From: CAIYUC01 sp963682005
GTDB taxonomy: Bacteria; Bacteroidota; Bacteroidia; Bacteroidales; FEN-979
Direction of reading: 5' to 3'
Length of the DNA stretch: 64,000 bases
Assembly: GCA_963682005.1 (NCBI GenBank)
Contig: OY820914.1
Span: 2,170,001-2,234,000 of the forward strand
In this document: one piece after another, positions 32,485-40,583 of the stretch
How the letters are laid out: each line of letters opens with the position of its first letter
How positions within the stretch are numbered: position 1 is the first letter of the stretch
Translations under genes and position numbers: made by a program
Notes under the pieces: model-generated
The model's database searches: none
Told to the model about the DNA's origin: nothing
What the model saw: the letters and a program-made list of their open reading frames with translations, nothing else

Positions 32485-32591
32485 GCAAAAATCCCCCAGT
32501 GTCATCATCCTGAGAAAATAAAGAGGCGGATGTATGAGGAACAACAATTATTTTTTATCTTTACAGATACAAATTACCTAACCTGTTATGT

Positions 32592-33431
32592 ATGCGCCCG
32601 ATCGTTGTAGCTGTTGATTTTTCGAATACATCCATTCATGCCATCGAATATGCTATTCCGATCGCGAATAGTTTCCTGTCGGATCTGATCCTGGTATGGA
32701 TCGACAAACCGACGCCTGTGGAATCCATCTATCCCGACACCTCCAATGATACACGAAATGAAGCCAAGAAGCGTTTTGAAGAGATCATTGAACAATACAA
32801 GGGCCAGCTGGTAAAAGGGATTAAAATGGAATACAAGCTCCGAAAAGGGAAAATTTACACAGAGCTTGAAATGCTTGCAAAGAATGTAAATGCCTTGCTG
32901 ATCATTGAGGGGACGCACGGACTATCAGGTTATGAGGAATACTGGATCGGCAGCAATGCATTTAAGATCATGACATATGCCTCCTGCCCGGTCATCACCG
33001 TCAGGCACGATTTTCCGGTCACAGGCAACATCGGGAAGATCCTTGTTCCCATTGACAGTTCTGCGGAAACCGTGCAAAAACTGCCGTTGGTTGCCACAAT
33101 TGCCCGGCTTTTTGATTCGGAAGTTCATCTTATTGCCACGCATTACAGCAACCTGAAATCCGTTCAGCGGATCTCTGAGAAATATTTGCATGCCGCAGTG
33201 CAATATCTCGTGCGGAATAAGATCAGATACATCCAGGACAGCATTGTTTCGGAAAATATAACAAAAGGGGTGATCAATTATGCCACCAGTTTTAACATCG
33301 ATCTCATCGCGATCATGACAGAGCAGGAAACGCCTATGAACATCCTTCTCGGACCCCATGCCCAGCAACTGATCAACCAGTCACCTGTTCCCGTGCTGAG
33401 CATGCATCCCCAGGAACACTTTTGCTTATGA
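32592..33431 (+). CDS. tandem-domain universal stress protein, first copy
   Basis: A 279-residue cytoplasmic protein with two UspA domains. The first has the complete ATP-binding signature GTHGLSGYEEYWIGSNA (G-2x-G-9x-GS type) at about 107-123. The second domain ends with LLGPHAQQLINQSPVPVLSMH and lacks the full signature. Known role of the family: stress survival, often ATP-binding. ATG at 32592. Its stop overlaps the start of the SPOR gene (ATGA, 33428-33431), so translation is coupled. A paralogue of the same build follows after the SPOR gene. Confidence 0.88.
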   Translation: MRPIVVAVDFSNTSIHAIEYAIPIANSFLSDLILVWIDKPTPVESIYPDTSNDTRNEAKKRFEEIIEQYKGQLVKGIKMEYKLRKGKIYTELEMLAKNVNALLIIEGTHGLSGYEEYWIGSNAFKIMTYASCPVITVRHDFPVTGNIGKILVPIDSSAETVQKLPLVATIARLFDSEVHLIATHYSNLKSVQRISEKYLHAAVQYLVRNKIRYIQDSIVSENITKGVINYATSFNIDLIAIMTEQETPMNILLGPHAQQLINQSPVPVLSMHPQEHFCL

Positions 33432-33874
33432 AGTTAAAACAGAAATATAGAATCTTCTTGCCCGGACTCTTCCTTTTATTGATGAGTTTTCCGGCATTGA
33501 AAGCGTATTCGCAGACTTCCGGCACCGGAAGCATTCAATATATCCAGGATGACCGGATTGACCAGCTGATCGCAAAGCAGGTCCAGATCAACCAGAACAG
33601 ATCAGGAACAAATGGTTTCAGGATTCAGATCTTTTTTGATTCCGGGAACAACTCAAAGACAAAAGCGCAGTCGATTTACGACGATTTCCTGGCCAAATAT
33701 CCGGGCGTTGGCGCATATCTTACATTCAAGGCTCCAAATTACAAGGTACGGGTTGGGGATTTCAGGACAAAACTTGATGCCCGCCGGTTCTTAAATGAAA
33801 TTATCGTGAACTATCCGAACGCATGGATCATCGAAGACTTGATCAAATTACCCCATGTTGAACCAATAAATTGA
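33428..33874 (+). CDS. secreted SPOR-domain protein
   Basis: A 148-residue exported protein; I chose the ATG at 33428, which follows a TTG-led longer frame and starts the signal peptide (IFLPGLFLLLMSFPALKAYSQ). The C-terminal 75 residues form a SPOR domain (GFRIQIFFDSGNNSKTKAQS then YKVRVGDFRTKLDARRFLNE), known to bind peptidoglycan freed of stem peptides at division sites. It lies between two UspA genes in one operon, a notable pairing of a cell-wall sensor with cytoplasmic stress proteins. The ATGA overlap with the first UspA gene and a six-base gap to the second suggest tight co-expression. Confidence 0.85.
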   Translation: MKLKQKYRIFLPGLFLLLMSFPALKAYSQTSGTGSIQYIQDDRIDQLIAKQVQINQNRSGTNGFRIQIFFDSGNNSKTKAQSIYDDFLAKYPGVGAYLTFKAPNYKVRVGDFRTKLDARRFLNEIIVNYPNAWIIEDLIKLPHVEPIN

Positions 33875-33880
33875 ATCGAT

Positions 33881-34732
33881 ATGAGTAAAATTATTGTTGC
33901 GATTGATTTTTCGGATTGTTCAATCAATGCATTCATCCATGCATTGTCCATTGCTCAGAAAACCGAAAGTGACATGTTGCTGATCTGGGTGCAGAAACCT
34001 GTTGCAGAAAAGGATAAGTTCGAGGTTATAAACAAAGACACGGCAGCGAAAGTAGAGCAGCAGTTCAATGACCTGGTCGCCAAATATCAGAAAGAACTCC
34101 CCAAAAACAAAATCAGTTTTAAGATCCGGACCGGGAAGGTTTATAAGGAGATCACCTCGGAAGCGCGGGAGATCAGGGCCATGCTCGTTGTTGTAGGGAC
34201 GCATGGTGCCAAAGGGTTTGAGGAATTCTGGATCGGGAGCAATGCCAACCGTATTGTTTCATCCAGCCCGTGCCCGGTAATTACGATCAGGGCGGGTATC
34301 AATGTACAGCGGCCTCTGAAAAAGATCGTGCTTCCCATCGACAGCACGCTTGAGACGCGACAGAAGTCTTCATTCACAGGTTACCTTGCCAAAGCCCACG
34401 ATGCGGAGGTCCATGTGCTTTCACTGTATACTTCAAAGGTCTCGGAAGTAAGGAAGAATGTGGATAATTACGCCAAACAGGTGGCTACGTATTTCGACAA
34501 GGAGGGGATCAGTTATGTTATGACAAGCATGGATGCCGACAATATCTCCGATGCCATGATCAAGTATGCGCAAACCATCGATGCCAACCTGATCTCCATC
34601 ATGACCGAACAGGAAACAACTGCCTCCAACCTTTGGATGGGACCGTATGCCAATCAAACTGTCAACCATTCGCCAATCCCTGTGCTCAGCATCCACTCTA
34701 AGGAACTGCTTGCATCGGGACTGGGCTTCTAA
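33881..34732 (+). CDS. tandem-domain universal stress protein, second copy
   Basis: A 283-residue paralogue of the UspA protein at 32592. The first domain has GTHGAKGFEEFWIGSNANR at about 105-123 with the full nucleotide-binding pattern. The second ends MGPYANQTVNHSPIPVLSIH, again without it. The two copies align over their entire length, including the shared IMTEQET motif in the second domain, so they are a duplicated pair separated by the SPOR gene. ATG at 33881, six bases after the SPOR stop. An octad array (GGTGARYT) begins six bases after its stop. Confidence 0.88.
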   Translation: MSKIIVAIDFSDCSINAFIHALSIAQKTESDMLLIWVQKPVAEKDKFEVINKDTAAKVEQQFNDLVAKYQKELPKNKISFKIRTGKVYKEITSEAREIRAMLVVVGTHGAKGFEEFWIGSNANRIVSSSPCPVITIRAGINVQRPLKKIVLPIDSTLETRQKSSFTGYLAKAHDAEVHVLSLYTSKVSEVRKNVDNYAKQVATYFDKEGISYVMTSMDADNISDAMIKYAQTIDANLISIMTEQETTASNLWMGPYANQTVNHSPIPVLSIHSKELLASGLGF

Positions 34733-34738
34733 GAAGTT

Positions 34739-34770
34739 GGTGAACTGGTGAGCTGGTGAGTTGGTGAAAT
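34739..34770. repeat. octad array GGTGARYT, four units
   Basis: GGTGAACT, GGTGAGCT, GGTGAGTT, GGTGAAAT with exact period 8, directly after the second UspA stop codon. Confidence 0.8.
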
Positions 34771-34837
34771 TATCCCACGAAAATTTTTTAAAAGTCTGAT
34801 CCCGGATGCTGGTTGAATGTGATCAGGTTTAAGTGAT

Positions 34838-34879
34838 CATCCAGCATCCAGCATCCAGCATCCGATATCCGGTATCTAG
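34838..34879. repeat. heptad array CATCCAG, six units
   Basis: CATCCAG three times, then CATCCGA, TATCCGG, TATCTAG. The last unit contains the aldolase stop codon (34876-34878, minus strand). The complementary unit CTGGATG occurs inside the permease gene at 56650. Confidence 0.85.
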
Positions 34880-35955
34880 CACCTGTTCAGGCAATTCAAA
34901 TCCGTAAAGGCGATCTTCAGCCTTTCAACGAGTGATTTTTCACCTTCACGCAGGATTTGGCGCGGATCATAATATTTCTTGTTCGGCTTGTCTTCACCTT
35001 CCGGATTGCCGATCTGGCCCTGCAGGTAGCCTTCATTCTTCTTGTAATATTTCATGATCCCTTCCCAGAAAGCCCATTGGGTATCAGTATCAATGTTCAT
35101 TTTTATGACACCGTAGGAAATGGCTTCCTTTATCTTTTCCGGTTCTGATCCTGAGCCGCCGTGGAATACGAAGTTCACCGGGTTCGGGCCGGTATTGAAT
35201 TTCTGCTGAATGTAAACCTGTGAATTGTGCAGGATGACCGGCTCGAGCTTCACATTCCCCGGTTTATAAACTCCATGAACGTTCCCGAATGATGCCGCGA
35301 TGGTGAAATTCGGGCTGATGCTGCTCAGTGCCTTGTAAGCCATGGCAACATGTTCGGGCTGGGTATAAAGGCGACTGCTGTCGATGCCGGTATTGTCAAC
35401 GCCATCCTCTTCGCCGCCCGTGACCCCCAGTTCGATCTCCAGGGTCATCCCCATCTTGCTCATCCTTTCGAGATACCTTTTGCAGATCTCGATATTCTCT
35501 TCAAGGGGCTCTTCCGAAAGATCAAGCATATGGGAGCTGAACAAAGGTTTGCCGTTCTTTTTATACCAGGCTTCCCCCGCAGTCAGCAAACCGTCAATCC
35601 AGGGGAGCAGTTTTTTGGCCGCATGATCCGTATGAACGATCACCGGAACACCATATAGTTCGGCGACTTCATGAATATGCATAGCGCCGGAAATTCCGCC
35701 GGTGATGGCCACTTTTTCGTTATCATTCTTGAGTGATTTACCGGCGTAAAAAACGCATCCGCCGTTTGAAAACTGGATTATCACGGGGGAGTTCACTGCT
35801 TTTGCTGCTTCAAGTACACCATTGACCGAATCCGTTCCTACAACATTGACTGCCGGCAATGCGAACTGATTGGCCTTTGCAATCCGGAAGATCTCCTGCA
35901 CATCGTTGCCGGTGACTACACCGGGTGCAACCTTATCCAATATTTTCTCTGACAT
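34876..35955 (-). CDS. fbaA: class II fructose-bisphosphate aldolase
   Basis: A 359-residue zinc enzyme that cleaves fructose 1,6-bisphosphate to dihydroxyacetone phosphate and glyceraldehyde 3-phosphate in glycolysis and runs in reverse in gluconeogenesis. The zinc ligand motif HTDHAAKKLLPW is at about 105-116, LEIELGVTGGEEDGVDN in the middle, and the phosphate loop FHGGSGSEPEKI from about 262. Length matches the E. coli-type class IIA group. ATG at 35955 with a strong promoter (TATCTTTG 38 bases upstream and TTTG 18 bases further). The stop codon is within a CATCCAG-family heptad array. Confidence 0.96.
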   Translation of the reverse strand: MSEKILDKVAPGVVTGNDVQEIFRIAKANQFALPAVNVVGTDSVNGVLEAAKAVNSPVIIQFSNGGCVFYAGKSLKNDNEKVAITGGISGAMHIHEVAELYGVPVIVHTDHAAKKLLPWIDGLLTAGEAWYKKNGKPLFSSHMLDLSEEPLEENIEICKRYLERMSKMGMTLEIELGVTGGEEDGVDNTGIDSSRLYTQPEHVAMAYKALSSISPNFTIAASFGNVHGVYKPGNVKLEPVILHNSQVYIQQKFNTGPNPVNFVFHGGSGSEPEKIKEAISYGVIKMNIDTDTQWAFWEGIMKYYKKNEGYLQGQIGNPEGEDKPNKKYYDPRQILREGEKSLVERLKIAFTDLNCLNRC

Positions 35956-35993
35956 ATTTTCTGTATTAAATGGGTTTCTTAATTAGAATCATT

Positions 35994-36023
35994 CAAAGAT
36001 AGAAAAATAAGTCAAAAGTCAAA
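35994..36023 (-). promoter_or_regulatory. fbaA promoter (-7 and -33 boxes)
   Basis: The minus strand reads TTTG (36020-36023), 18 bases, then TATCTTTG (35994-36001). Both match the Bacteroidota consensus; the ATG follows 38 bases later. Confidence 0.6.
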
Positions 36024-36055
36024 GGTCATTTCCGAAAAATTAATCGGGACCGCAG

Positions 36056-36104
36056 GTCGGAGGACTGAAGTCGGAGGACAGAGGATAGAGGATAGATGGT
36101 AGAT
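36056..36104. repeat. heptad array GTCGGAG/GACAGAG/GATAGAG, seven units
   Basis: GTCGGAG, GACTGAA, GTCGGAG, GACAGAG, GATAGAG, GATAGAT, GGTAGAT with exact period 7. The GTCGGAGGAC lead followed by AGAGGAT or CGAGGAC heptads recurs at 56393 and 59683 in the other orientation. Confidence 0.75.
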
Positions 36105-36110
36105 TTTGAC

Positions 36111-36152
36111 TGCCGACTGCCAACTGCTGACTGCCGACTGCCGACTGCCAAC
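36111..36152. repeat. heptad array TGCCGAC, six units
   Basis: TGCCGAC, TGCCAAC, TGCTGAC, TGCCGAC, TGCCGAC, TGCCAAC with exact period 7, 20 bases downstream of the Omp28 gene. It is the reverse complement of the GTCGGCA family at 16883 and 54366. Confidence 0.85.
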
Positions 36153-36171
36153 TTGCAAAAGAGCCTTCAGC

Positions 36172-37023
36172 CTATTTTATGATCTTTGCCTTTTCCGCCT
36201 GGAGGACCTCCTTTGTGCTTGCATTTGAAATAAATGCGATGACAGCGCAGTTTTTCGGCACCCATTCTGAATTCAGGGTGTACGAATAGTTTTTCACATA
36301 AGTCTGAATTGTATCCGGGTCGGTGATGAATTGTTCACCGGTTGATCCGTTTATGGATCCACGGAGAACATCCATAAATGTATATGGATTGATATCAGGA
36401 ACGGTTCCTACATCAGGGTCATTATTCTTCTGCGGCCCGATAATACTGTCCTCAACAATACAAACAGTCACATTGTACGATCCTTCAGCATCGATAAGAA
36501 ATTTCATTTTAAGGGTAATATTGACATTCCTGGAGGAAGAATTATAGGTGTTAAGGATTCCTATCCGTGCTTCCTGGGGATACAACAGAAGTGTATCGAT
36601 GAATTCTGCCCAAAGGTCAGGGGTTATCAGTCTTGTCGATTGATAAGGTTTCCGGTCGAGCATTCCGATGGGATTCGACTGGATCCCGAAATCAGAGTAC
36701 CATGCCTCACCGGCCGGAGTTTTAAAATTCTGCGACCATTCGCCTGATGTGGCAGCGTTTGCAAAATTACCAGCATGAACGGCCATTACGATCAGATGGC
36801 CGCCGGAAGCTTCTTCCAGCGTTTTGGCAGTCATGCTGGCCTTGGGGCAATTTGTGCACAAATGACCGGTATAATCCTCAAGCAGGACTTTCCGGATGTT
36901 TATCCCGGTGGTATCGTCATTAAATGATTTTACCGTGGAATATGGCTGGCTGATTTTATCGCAGGACTGCATGATCAGTGCAATTCCGGGTATCAGTAAT
37001 AAAAAGACCTTCAAAATTTTCAT
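36172..37023 (-). CDS. Omp28-related lipoprotein with thioredoxin-like fold
   Basis: A 283-residue lipoprotein. The signal peptide ends in the lipobox LIMQSC (Cys21), so it is membrane-anchored. The segment VLLEDYTGHLCTNCPKASMTAK carries a CxxC motif of the thioredoxin-like Omp28 family, followed by VMAVHAGNFA and FGIQSNPIGMLDRKP. The C-terminal half is a beta-sandwich. Known: Porphyromonas Omp28 is a surface lipoprotein of unclear role. It is the last gene of the operon TlpA (39337), DUF6029 barrel (38761), Omp28, with 31 and 51-base gaps, which suggests a shared envelope redox or receptor function. Confidence 0.85.
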   Translation of the reverse strand: MKILKVFLLLIPGIALIMQSCDKISQPYSTVKSFNDDTTGINIRKVLLEDYTGHLCTNCPKASMTAKTLEEASGGHLIVMAVHAGNFANAATSGEWSQNFKTPAGEAWYSDFGIQSNPIGMLDRKPYQSTRLITPDLWAEFIDTLLLYPQEARIGILNTYNSSSRNVNITLKMKFLIDAEGSYNVTVCIVEDSIIGPQKNNDPDVGTVPDINPYTFMDVLRGSINGSTGEQFITDPDTIQTYVKNYSYTLNSEWVPKNCAVIAFISNASTKEVLQAEKAKIIK

Positions 37024-37054
37024 CGGATGTTTATCTTGGTCGTTAATTTCGTTG

Positions 37055-38761
37055 TTAAAAACTGGATGTAACTGTAAGGGTTATACCGCTTGCGGCGGGT
37101 ACATAACGGCATACGCCACCCACGCAAAGGATGCCTTCGCGCTGACGTCCGTAAGAAAGGGAGATCCTTGTGGTATTGTAAATGTATCCTGCATTCAGGA
37201 GGAAATAATGGATCTGCTGGCTTTTCTCGCTGTTGCCGTAATTCCACTGATCCTGGACAGAGAAGAACCATTTCGGTGAGATCGTCAATTCAAGCAGTCC
37301 GGCCAGCCAGTTCCCTTTATCCTGTTTGGTCCATAAACCTTGTGCTTCCCCTCGTATCGAGTATTTCCTTGTGATGTTGTAAGTGAGATCTGCAATCCCG
37401 ATGTTGGAATAAATGATCCCGTATTCATTGTAATGACCTTCAATCACATCTTTATTGTAAGCCTGGTTCAGGTAGGTGAAGATCCCCTTCCATTTCTTTC
37501 CGAATTTTTTATCCACTTCAATATTGAAATCACGGTAATAGAGCTCATCTCCGGGGGTAAAGAAGTTCGTTTTATACCCCAGTGTTCCCGATTTGCCGAT
37601 ATATGTGTTGTCATCAACCGAATCAGTTGAAAGCGAATTGATCTGGCAGAAGTTGACAGCCATGGTCATCCCGTTCTTTCCGCCCAGTTTTGTATTTTTC
37701 TTAATGGTATAAGTAACAGTCCCCTGGAAACCAAACTCGCCGTTTGGCTGGGTTGCATATGGATACATGGCGGCAAGCGCGTAGGTATGTTCCTTCGTCA
37801 GGGAAGGAAGATAATTGATATTGAGCTGGTTGTTGGTCACACTTCGGTTGGATTTATAACTCATGTTGTCAATGATCTTCACAGAAGCAGATGCACCGAG
37901 CCCCTTTTGTGAATACGACACATTGGTGTAAAGTCCGTTCCCGTCCTTATATATGTATTCGTTCATCGCCGACGGGTCGTTGATCTTATGGGCATACTCG
38001 GTATAGAAGGTGACCCCGCCGACATTCAGGTTGATGCGGCCCCCGTAAGTGGAGACATTTTCAGGCAACTTCAGTGTGAACACTGTATCGTCGATGATCA
38101 GATCCCTGGTCTTGCCCTTCTGGTAATCGCTTACAAAGCTGCCGCCAAGTGTGAGTTTCGTCCTGGCATTCGCGAGGGAAGGAATCATGTCGTTCAGGTA
38201 GAAATCGGCATCGGCACCTTTTACAATACCACGGTCCTTGTATGGATCCCAGTAATTCCGCTGGATTCCCCAAACCCCCTTGAGGGTGATGCCGCTCACC
38301 GGAGCGAATTTAATCTTAAGGCCCCGCAGCGAGTTATCATAGCCAAGGGTCCATTCTTCAAAGGTCCGGAGCATCATCCCGTTCCCGAACTGGTCATAAA
38401 AATTTCCGGCCGTGATATCCAGCTTGTCATTCTTGTAATTCACAAACCAGTAAGGAACCCCGACTCCCTCATTCTGCACATCATAACCAACAAGAGGGGG
38501 AAGGTATGCTTCAAAGCGCATTCCGGCGGAAAAACTTCCAAGTGTATAAATAACATTGGTAAAGGAATTCATCCGGAGAAGCTTGCCATCGATGGATGAA
38601 TCAGTGATCCCCATCTTGGAATCAGGCATGTAATACTGAGCATCCGACTGGAGATTACCATGAACTTCCCCATACTTGAATGCATCCTGTGCAAAGGTTA
38701 ACGCGGGGAAGAGGAACAGGAACAAAAAAAAGGTCAGTGAAAGGCGGTAAATATTTTTCAA
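37055..38761 (-). CDS. DUF6029-family outer-membrane barrel
   Basis: A 568-residue protein. The start is a TTG at 38761 (read as Met); it leads straight into a good signal peptide (KNIYRLSLTFFLFLFLFPALTFAQ), and no ATG occurs before residue 40. The mature part is made of long amphipathic strands (YWFVNYKNDKLDITAGNFYD, GGRINLNVGGVTFYTEYAHK, YSIRGEAQGLWTKQDKGNW) and ends GITLTVTSSF with a terminal Phe, as in outer-membrane barrels. DUF6029 has no known function. Its fixed place between TlpA and Omp28 genes suggests it forms the membrane part of a system that they serve. Confidence 0.8.
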   Translation of the reverse strand: MKNIYRLSLTFFLFLFLFPALTFAQDAFKYGEVHGNLQSDAQYYMPDSKMGITDSSIDGKLLRMNSFTNVIYTLGSFSAGMRFEAYLPPLVGYDVQNEGVGVPYWFVNYKNDKLDITAGNFYDQFGNGMMLRTFEEWTLGYDNSLRGLKIKFAPVSGITLKGVWGIQRNYWDPYKDRGIVKGADADFYLNDMIPSLANARTKLTLGGSFVSDYQKGKTRDLIIDDTVFTLKLPENVSTYGGRINLNVGGVTFYTEYAHKINDPSAMNEYIYKDGNGLYTNVSYSQKGLGASASVKIIDNMSYKSNRSVTNNQLNINYLPSLTKEHTYALAAMYPYATQPNGEFGFQGTVTYTIKKNTKLGGKNGMTMAVNFCQINSLSTDSVDDNTYIGKSGTLGYKTNFFTPGDELYYRDFNIEVDKKFGKKWKGIFTYLNQAYNKDVIEGHYNEYGIIYSNIGIADLTYNITRKYSIRGEAQGLWTKQDKGNWLAGLLELTISPKWFFSVQDQWNYGNSEKSQQIHYFLLNAGYIYNTTRISLSYGRQREGILCVGGVCRYVPAASGITLTVTSSF

Positions 38762-38812
38762 TGCCGGGAATTTTTTTTGGTTTATAAATGGAACAGAAGA
38801 AGAATATGGTTC

Positions 38813-39337
38813 TTATTTGATTTCCTCTCCAAGGAGTACCTTTTTTACCAGGCTGATCAGTTCCAGTTCGGAACCTTCCGAGAACGAGGTATGCTGCCAT
38901 ACGATCTCACGGTTTCCGTTGAGAAGAAACGTATGTGGGATGGGCCCGACATTCATCGCACGCTTAAAATCGCCGTTGGGATCAAGCAGAACGGTATAAT
39001 CCCAACTCTTGCCATTGACAAGAGGCTGGACCTGGGCTGATGAACGGGCATCATCGATGGAAACAACATAGATCTTGACACCGGTTTCCTCCTGCCAGTC
39101 TGAATATACATCTGCAATGGTCGTCAGTTCTTTAATACACGGTTTGCACCAGGTGGCCCAGAAACTGATGATGATCGGTTTTCCATCGTTGGCTATTTTC
39201 ATTGTGTTGAACGGATTGCCTTTAACATCTTTAATATCGACGGTCGGAAGAAGTTTGTTTTTGGTGCCTGTTGCAGGTTGGGAAATCCCCGTAAGGGTTA
39301 AAATGCTTAAAAGAAGAAGGAAGAAAAGATTTTTCAT
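38813..39337 (-). CDS. TlpA-family thiol-disulfide oxidoreductase
   Basis: A 174-residue exported thioredoxin-fold protein with signal peptide (MKNLFFLLLLSILTLTGIS). The active site WCKPC is at about 60-64 within IISFWATWCKPCIKELTTIADVY; the cis-Pro region reads GPIPHTFLLNGNREIVWQH. Known role: reduces or resolves disulfides of partner proteins in the periplasm. First gene of the TlpA-DUF6029-Omp28 operon. ATG at 39337, with TAATTTTG 33 bases upstream. The neighbouring Omp28 protein also has a CxxC, so it could be the substrate. Confidence 0.88.
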   Translation of the reverse strand: MKNLFFLLLLSILTLTGISQPATGTKNKLLPTVDIKDVKGNPFNTMKIANDGKPIIISFWATWCKPCIKELTTIADVYSDWQEETGVKIYVVSIDDARSSAQVQPLVNGKSWDYTVLLDPNGDFKRAMNVGPIPHTFLLNGNREIVWQHTSFSEGSELELISLVKKVLLGEEIK

Positions 39338-39370
39338 TTATGTAACTATTTTTCAGTGATTTTAACGCCA

Positions 39371-39378
39371 CAAAATTA
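39371..39378 (-). promoter_or_regulatory. candidate -7 box for the TlpA-DUF6029-Omp28 operon
   Basis: The minus strand reads TAATTTTG, a full match, ending 33 bases before the ATG at 39337. Confidence 0.45.
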
Positions 39379-39384
39379 AAAAAA

Positions 39385-40365
39385 TTATGGTATCCAGGTC
39401 TCCAGGATCTTACATTCAGGTTGCGGAATGATGATGATGTTTTGAAGGATTGCCGGGATTAGCAAGGTTTCTCCGATGGTGAGGATCTCTTTATTTGAAT
39501 CATTCTGAATTACGGCCCGGCCTGAAACTACCGTATAGATCACAAAAGAATCCAGTTCCGAGTAATCCTTCAGCAGGGGATGATCCAGGTCTAGAAGATT
39601 CGTAACGAAATGGTTGCACTCCACAAGCTGGCTGGTCTTGTTCTTTTCGGGTTTGTACCTTGTCCGGTACGACTCATGAAATGTGAAGTCAATGGCCTCC
39701 AGGGCAAGATCAGTATTCAATTCGCGGGATTTGCCTTTTTCATCAACCCGGTCCCAGTCGTAGATGCGGTAGGTTGTATCGGAAGTCTGCTGGATCTCTG
39801 CCAGGAGGATTCCCGGTCCCAGTGCGTGGATCCGTCCGGAGGGAATGAAAAAGGCATCGTCTTTTCTTACGTGTTCGAAGTTCAGGATTTCTTTCAGCTT
39901 CTTTTCCTGCAATGATTTCAGGTAGGTTTTCTGGTCAGCAGGAACAGAAAATCCGGAAATAAGTTCGGCTGTTTCGTCAGCATCAATGATGTACCACATT
40001 TCTGTTTTTCCGCTGCCGATCATGCGTTTTGCAGCCAGCTTGTCATCGGGATGAACCTGGATGGAGAGCCAGTCATGGGAATCGATGAATTTAATGAGAA
40101 TGGGAAATTCTTCCTGGTTTGTCTCGAAAACCTTTTCCCCGACCAGGTCATCCATGAAAATTTCCACCAGTTCATTCAGCTTGTTGCCTTTCAAAAAGCC
40201 ATTCACGACCTTTGATTCACATCCTTTCACCCCGGAGATCACCCATGCTTCGCCGCAATTCGGCAAGGGTGAAAAATCGAGTCCGAGGGTTGTCCTGATC
40301 TTCTGACCACCCCAGATCTTTTCCTTGAAAATGGGCTTGAATTTTAACGGATAAAGTGTTTTCAT
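39385..40365 (-). CDS. manA: class I mannose-6-phosphate isomerase
   Basis: A 326-residue zinc enzyme that interconverts mannose 6-phosphate and fructose 6-phosphate for glycan precursor supply or mannose use. Seen: PIFKEKIWGGQKIRTTLGL at the start, the zinc-binding IQVHPDDKLAAKRM with GKTEMWYIID, PSGRIHALGPGILLAEIQQTSDTTYRIYDWDR in the second half. Length fits the short type I form (about 310-330). ATG at 40365; TATTTTTG 54 bases upstream. It is separated by 47 bases from the TlpA operon promoter side and by octad repeats from the divergent LOG gene. Confidence 0.93.
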   Translation of the reverse strand: MKTLYPLKFKPIFKEKIWGGQKIRTTLGLDFSPLPNCGEAWVISGVKGCESKVVNGFLKGNKLNELVEIFMDDLVGEKVFETNQEEFPILIKFIDSHDWLSIQVHPDDKLAAKRMIGSGKTEMWYIIDADETAELISGFSVPADQKTYLKSLQEKKLKEILNFEHVRKDDAFFIPSGRIHALGPGILLAEIQQTSDTTYRIYDWDRVDEKGKSRELNTDLALEAIDFTFHESYRTRYKPEKNKTSQLVECNHFVTNLLDLDHPLLKDYSELDSFVIYTVVSGRAVIQNDSNKEILTIGETLLIPAILQNIIIIPQPECKILETWIP

Positions 40366-40419
40366 CTTGAATTTCCGTTCGGGGTTTGGAGAATCTGTTT
40401 ACTTTTGAAAAAGAATAGA

Positions 40420-40427
40420 CAAAAATA
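40420..40427 (-). promoter_or_regulatory. candidate -7 box for manA
   Basis: The minus strand reads TATTTTTG, a full match to TAnnTTTG, 54 bases before the manA ATG. Confidence 0.4.
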
Positions 40428-40461
40428 GGAAAATAATTGAGGCTGCCTTAATAGTGAATAT

Positions 40462-40541
40462 CCACAAAGAACACAAAGGTGAAATACATGGTGCGTTGAT
40501 CCTTCATGTTCCTTAGAGATTTCCTTCGCGTGCCTTTGTGG
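40462..40541. repeat. inverted CCACAAAG / CTTTGTGG octad repeats
   Basis: CCACAAAGAACACAAAGG at 40462-40479 faces CCTTCGCGTGCCTTTGTGG at 40523-40541. The arms can pair across about 45 bases. Same octad family as 28972-29010 and the inside of 42311-42500. Confidence 0.6.
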
Positions 40542-40583
40542 TAAAATTCTTTCTTTTGACAGAACCTCCAAATAAATCTTAGA

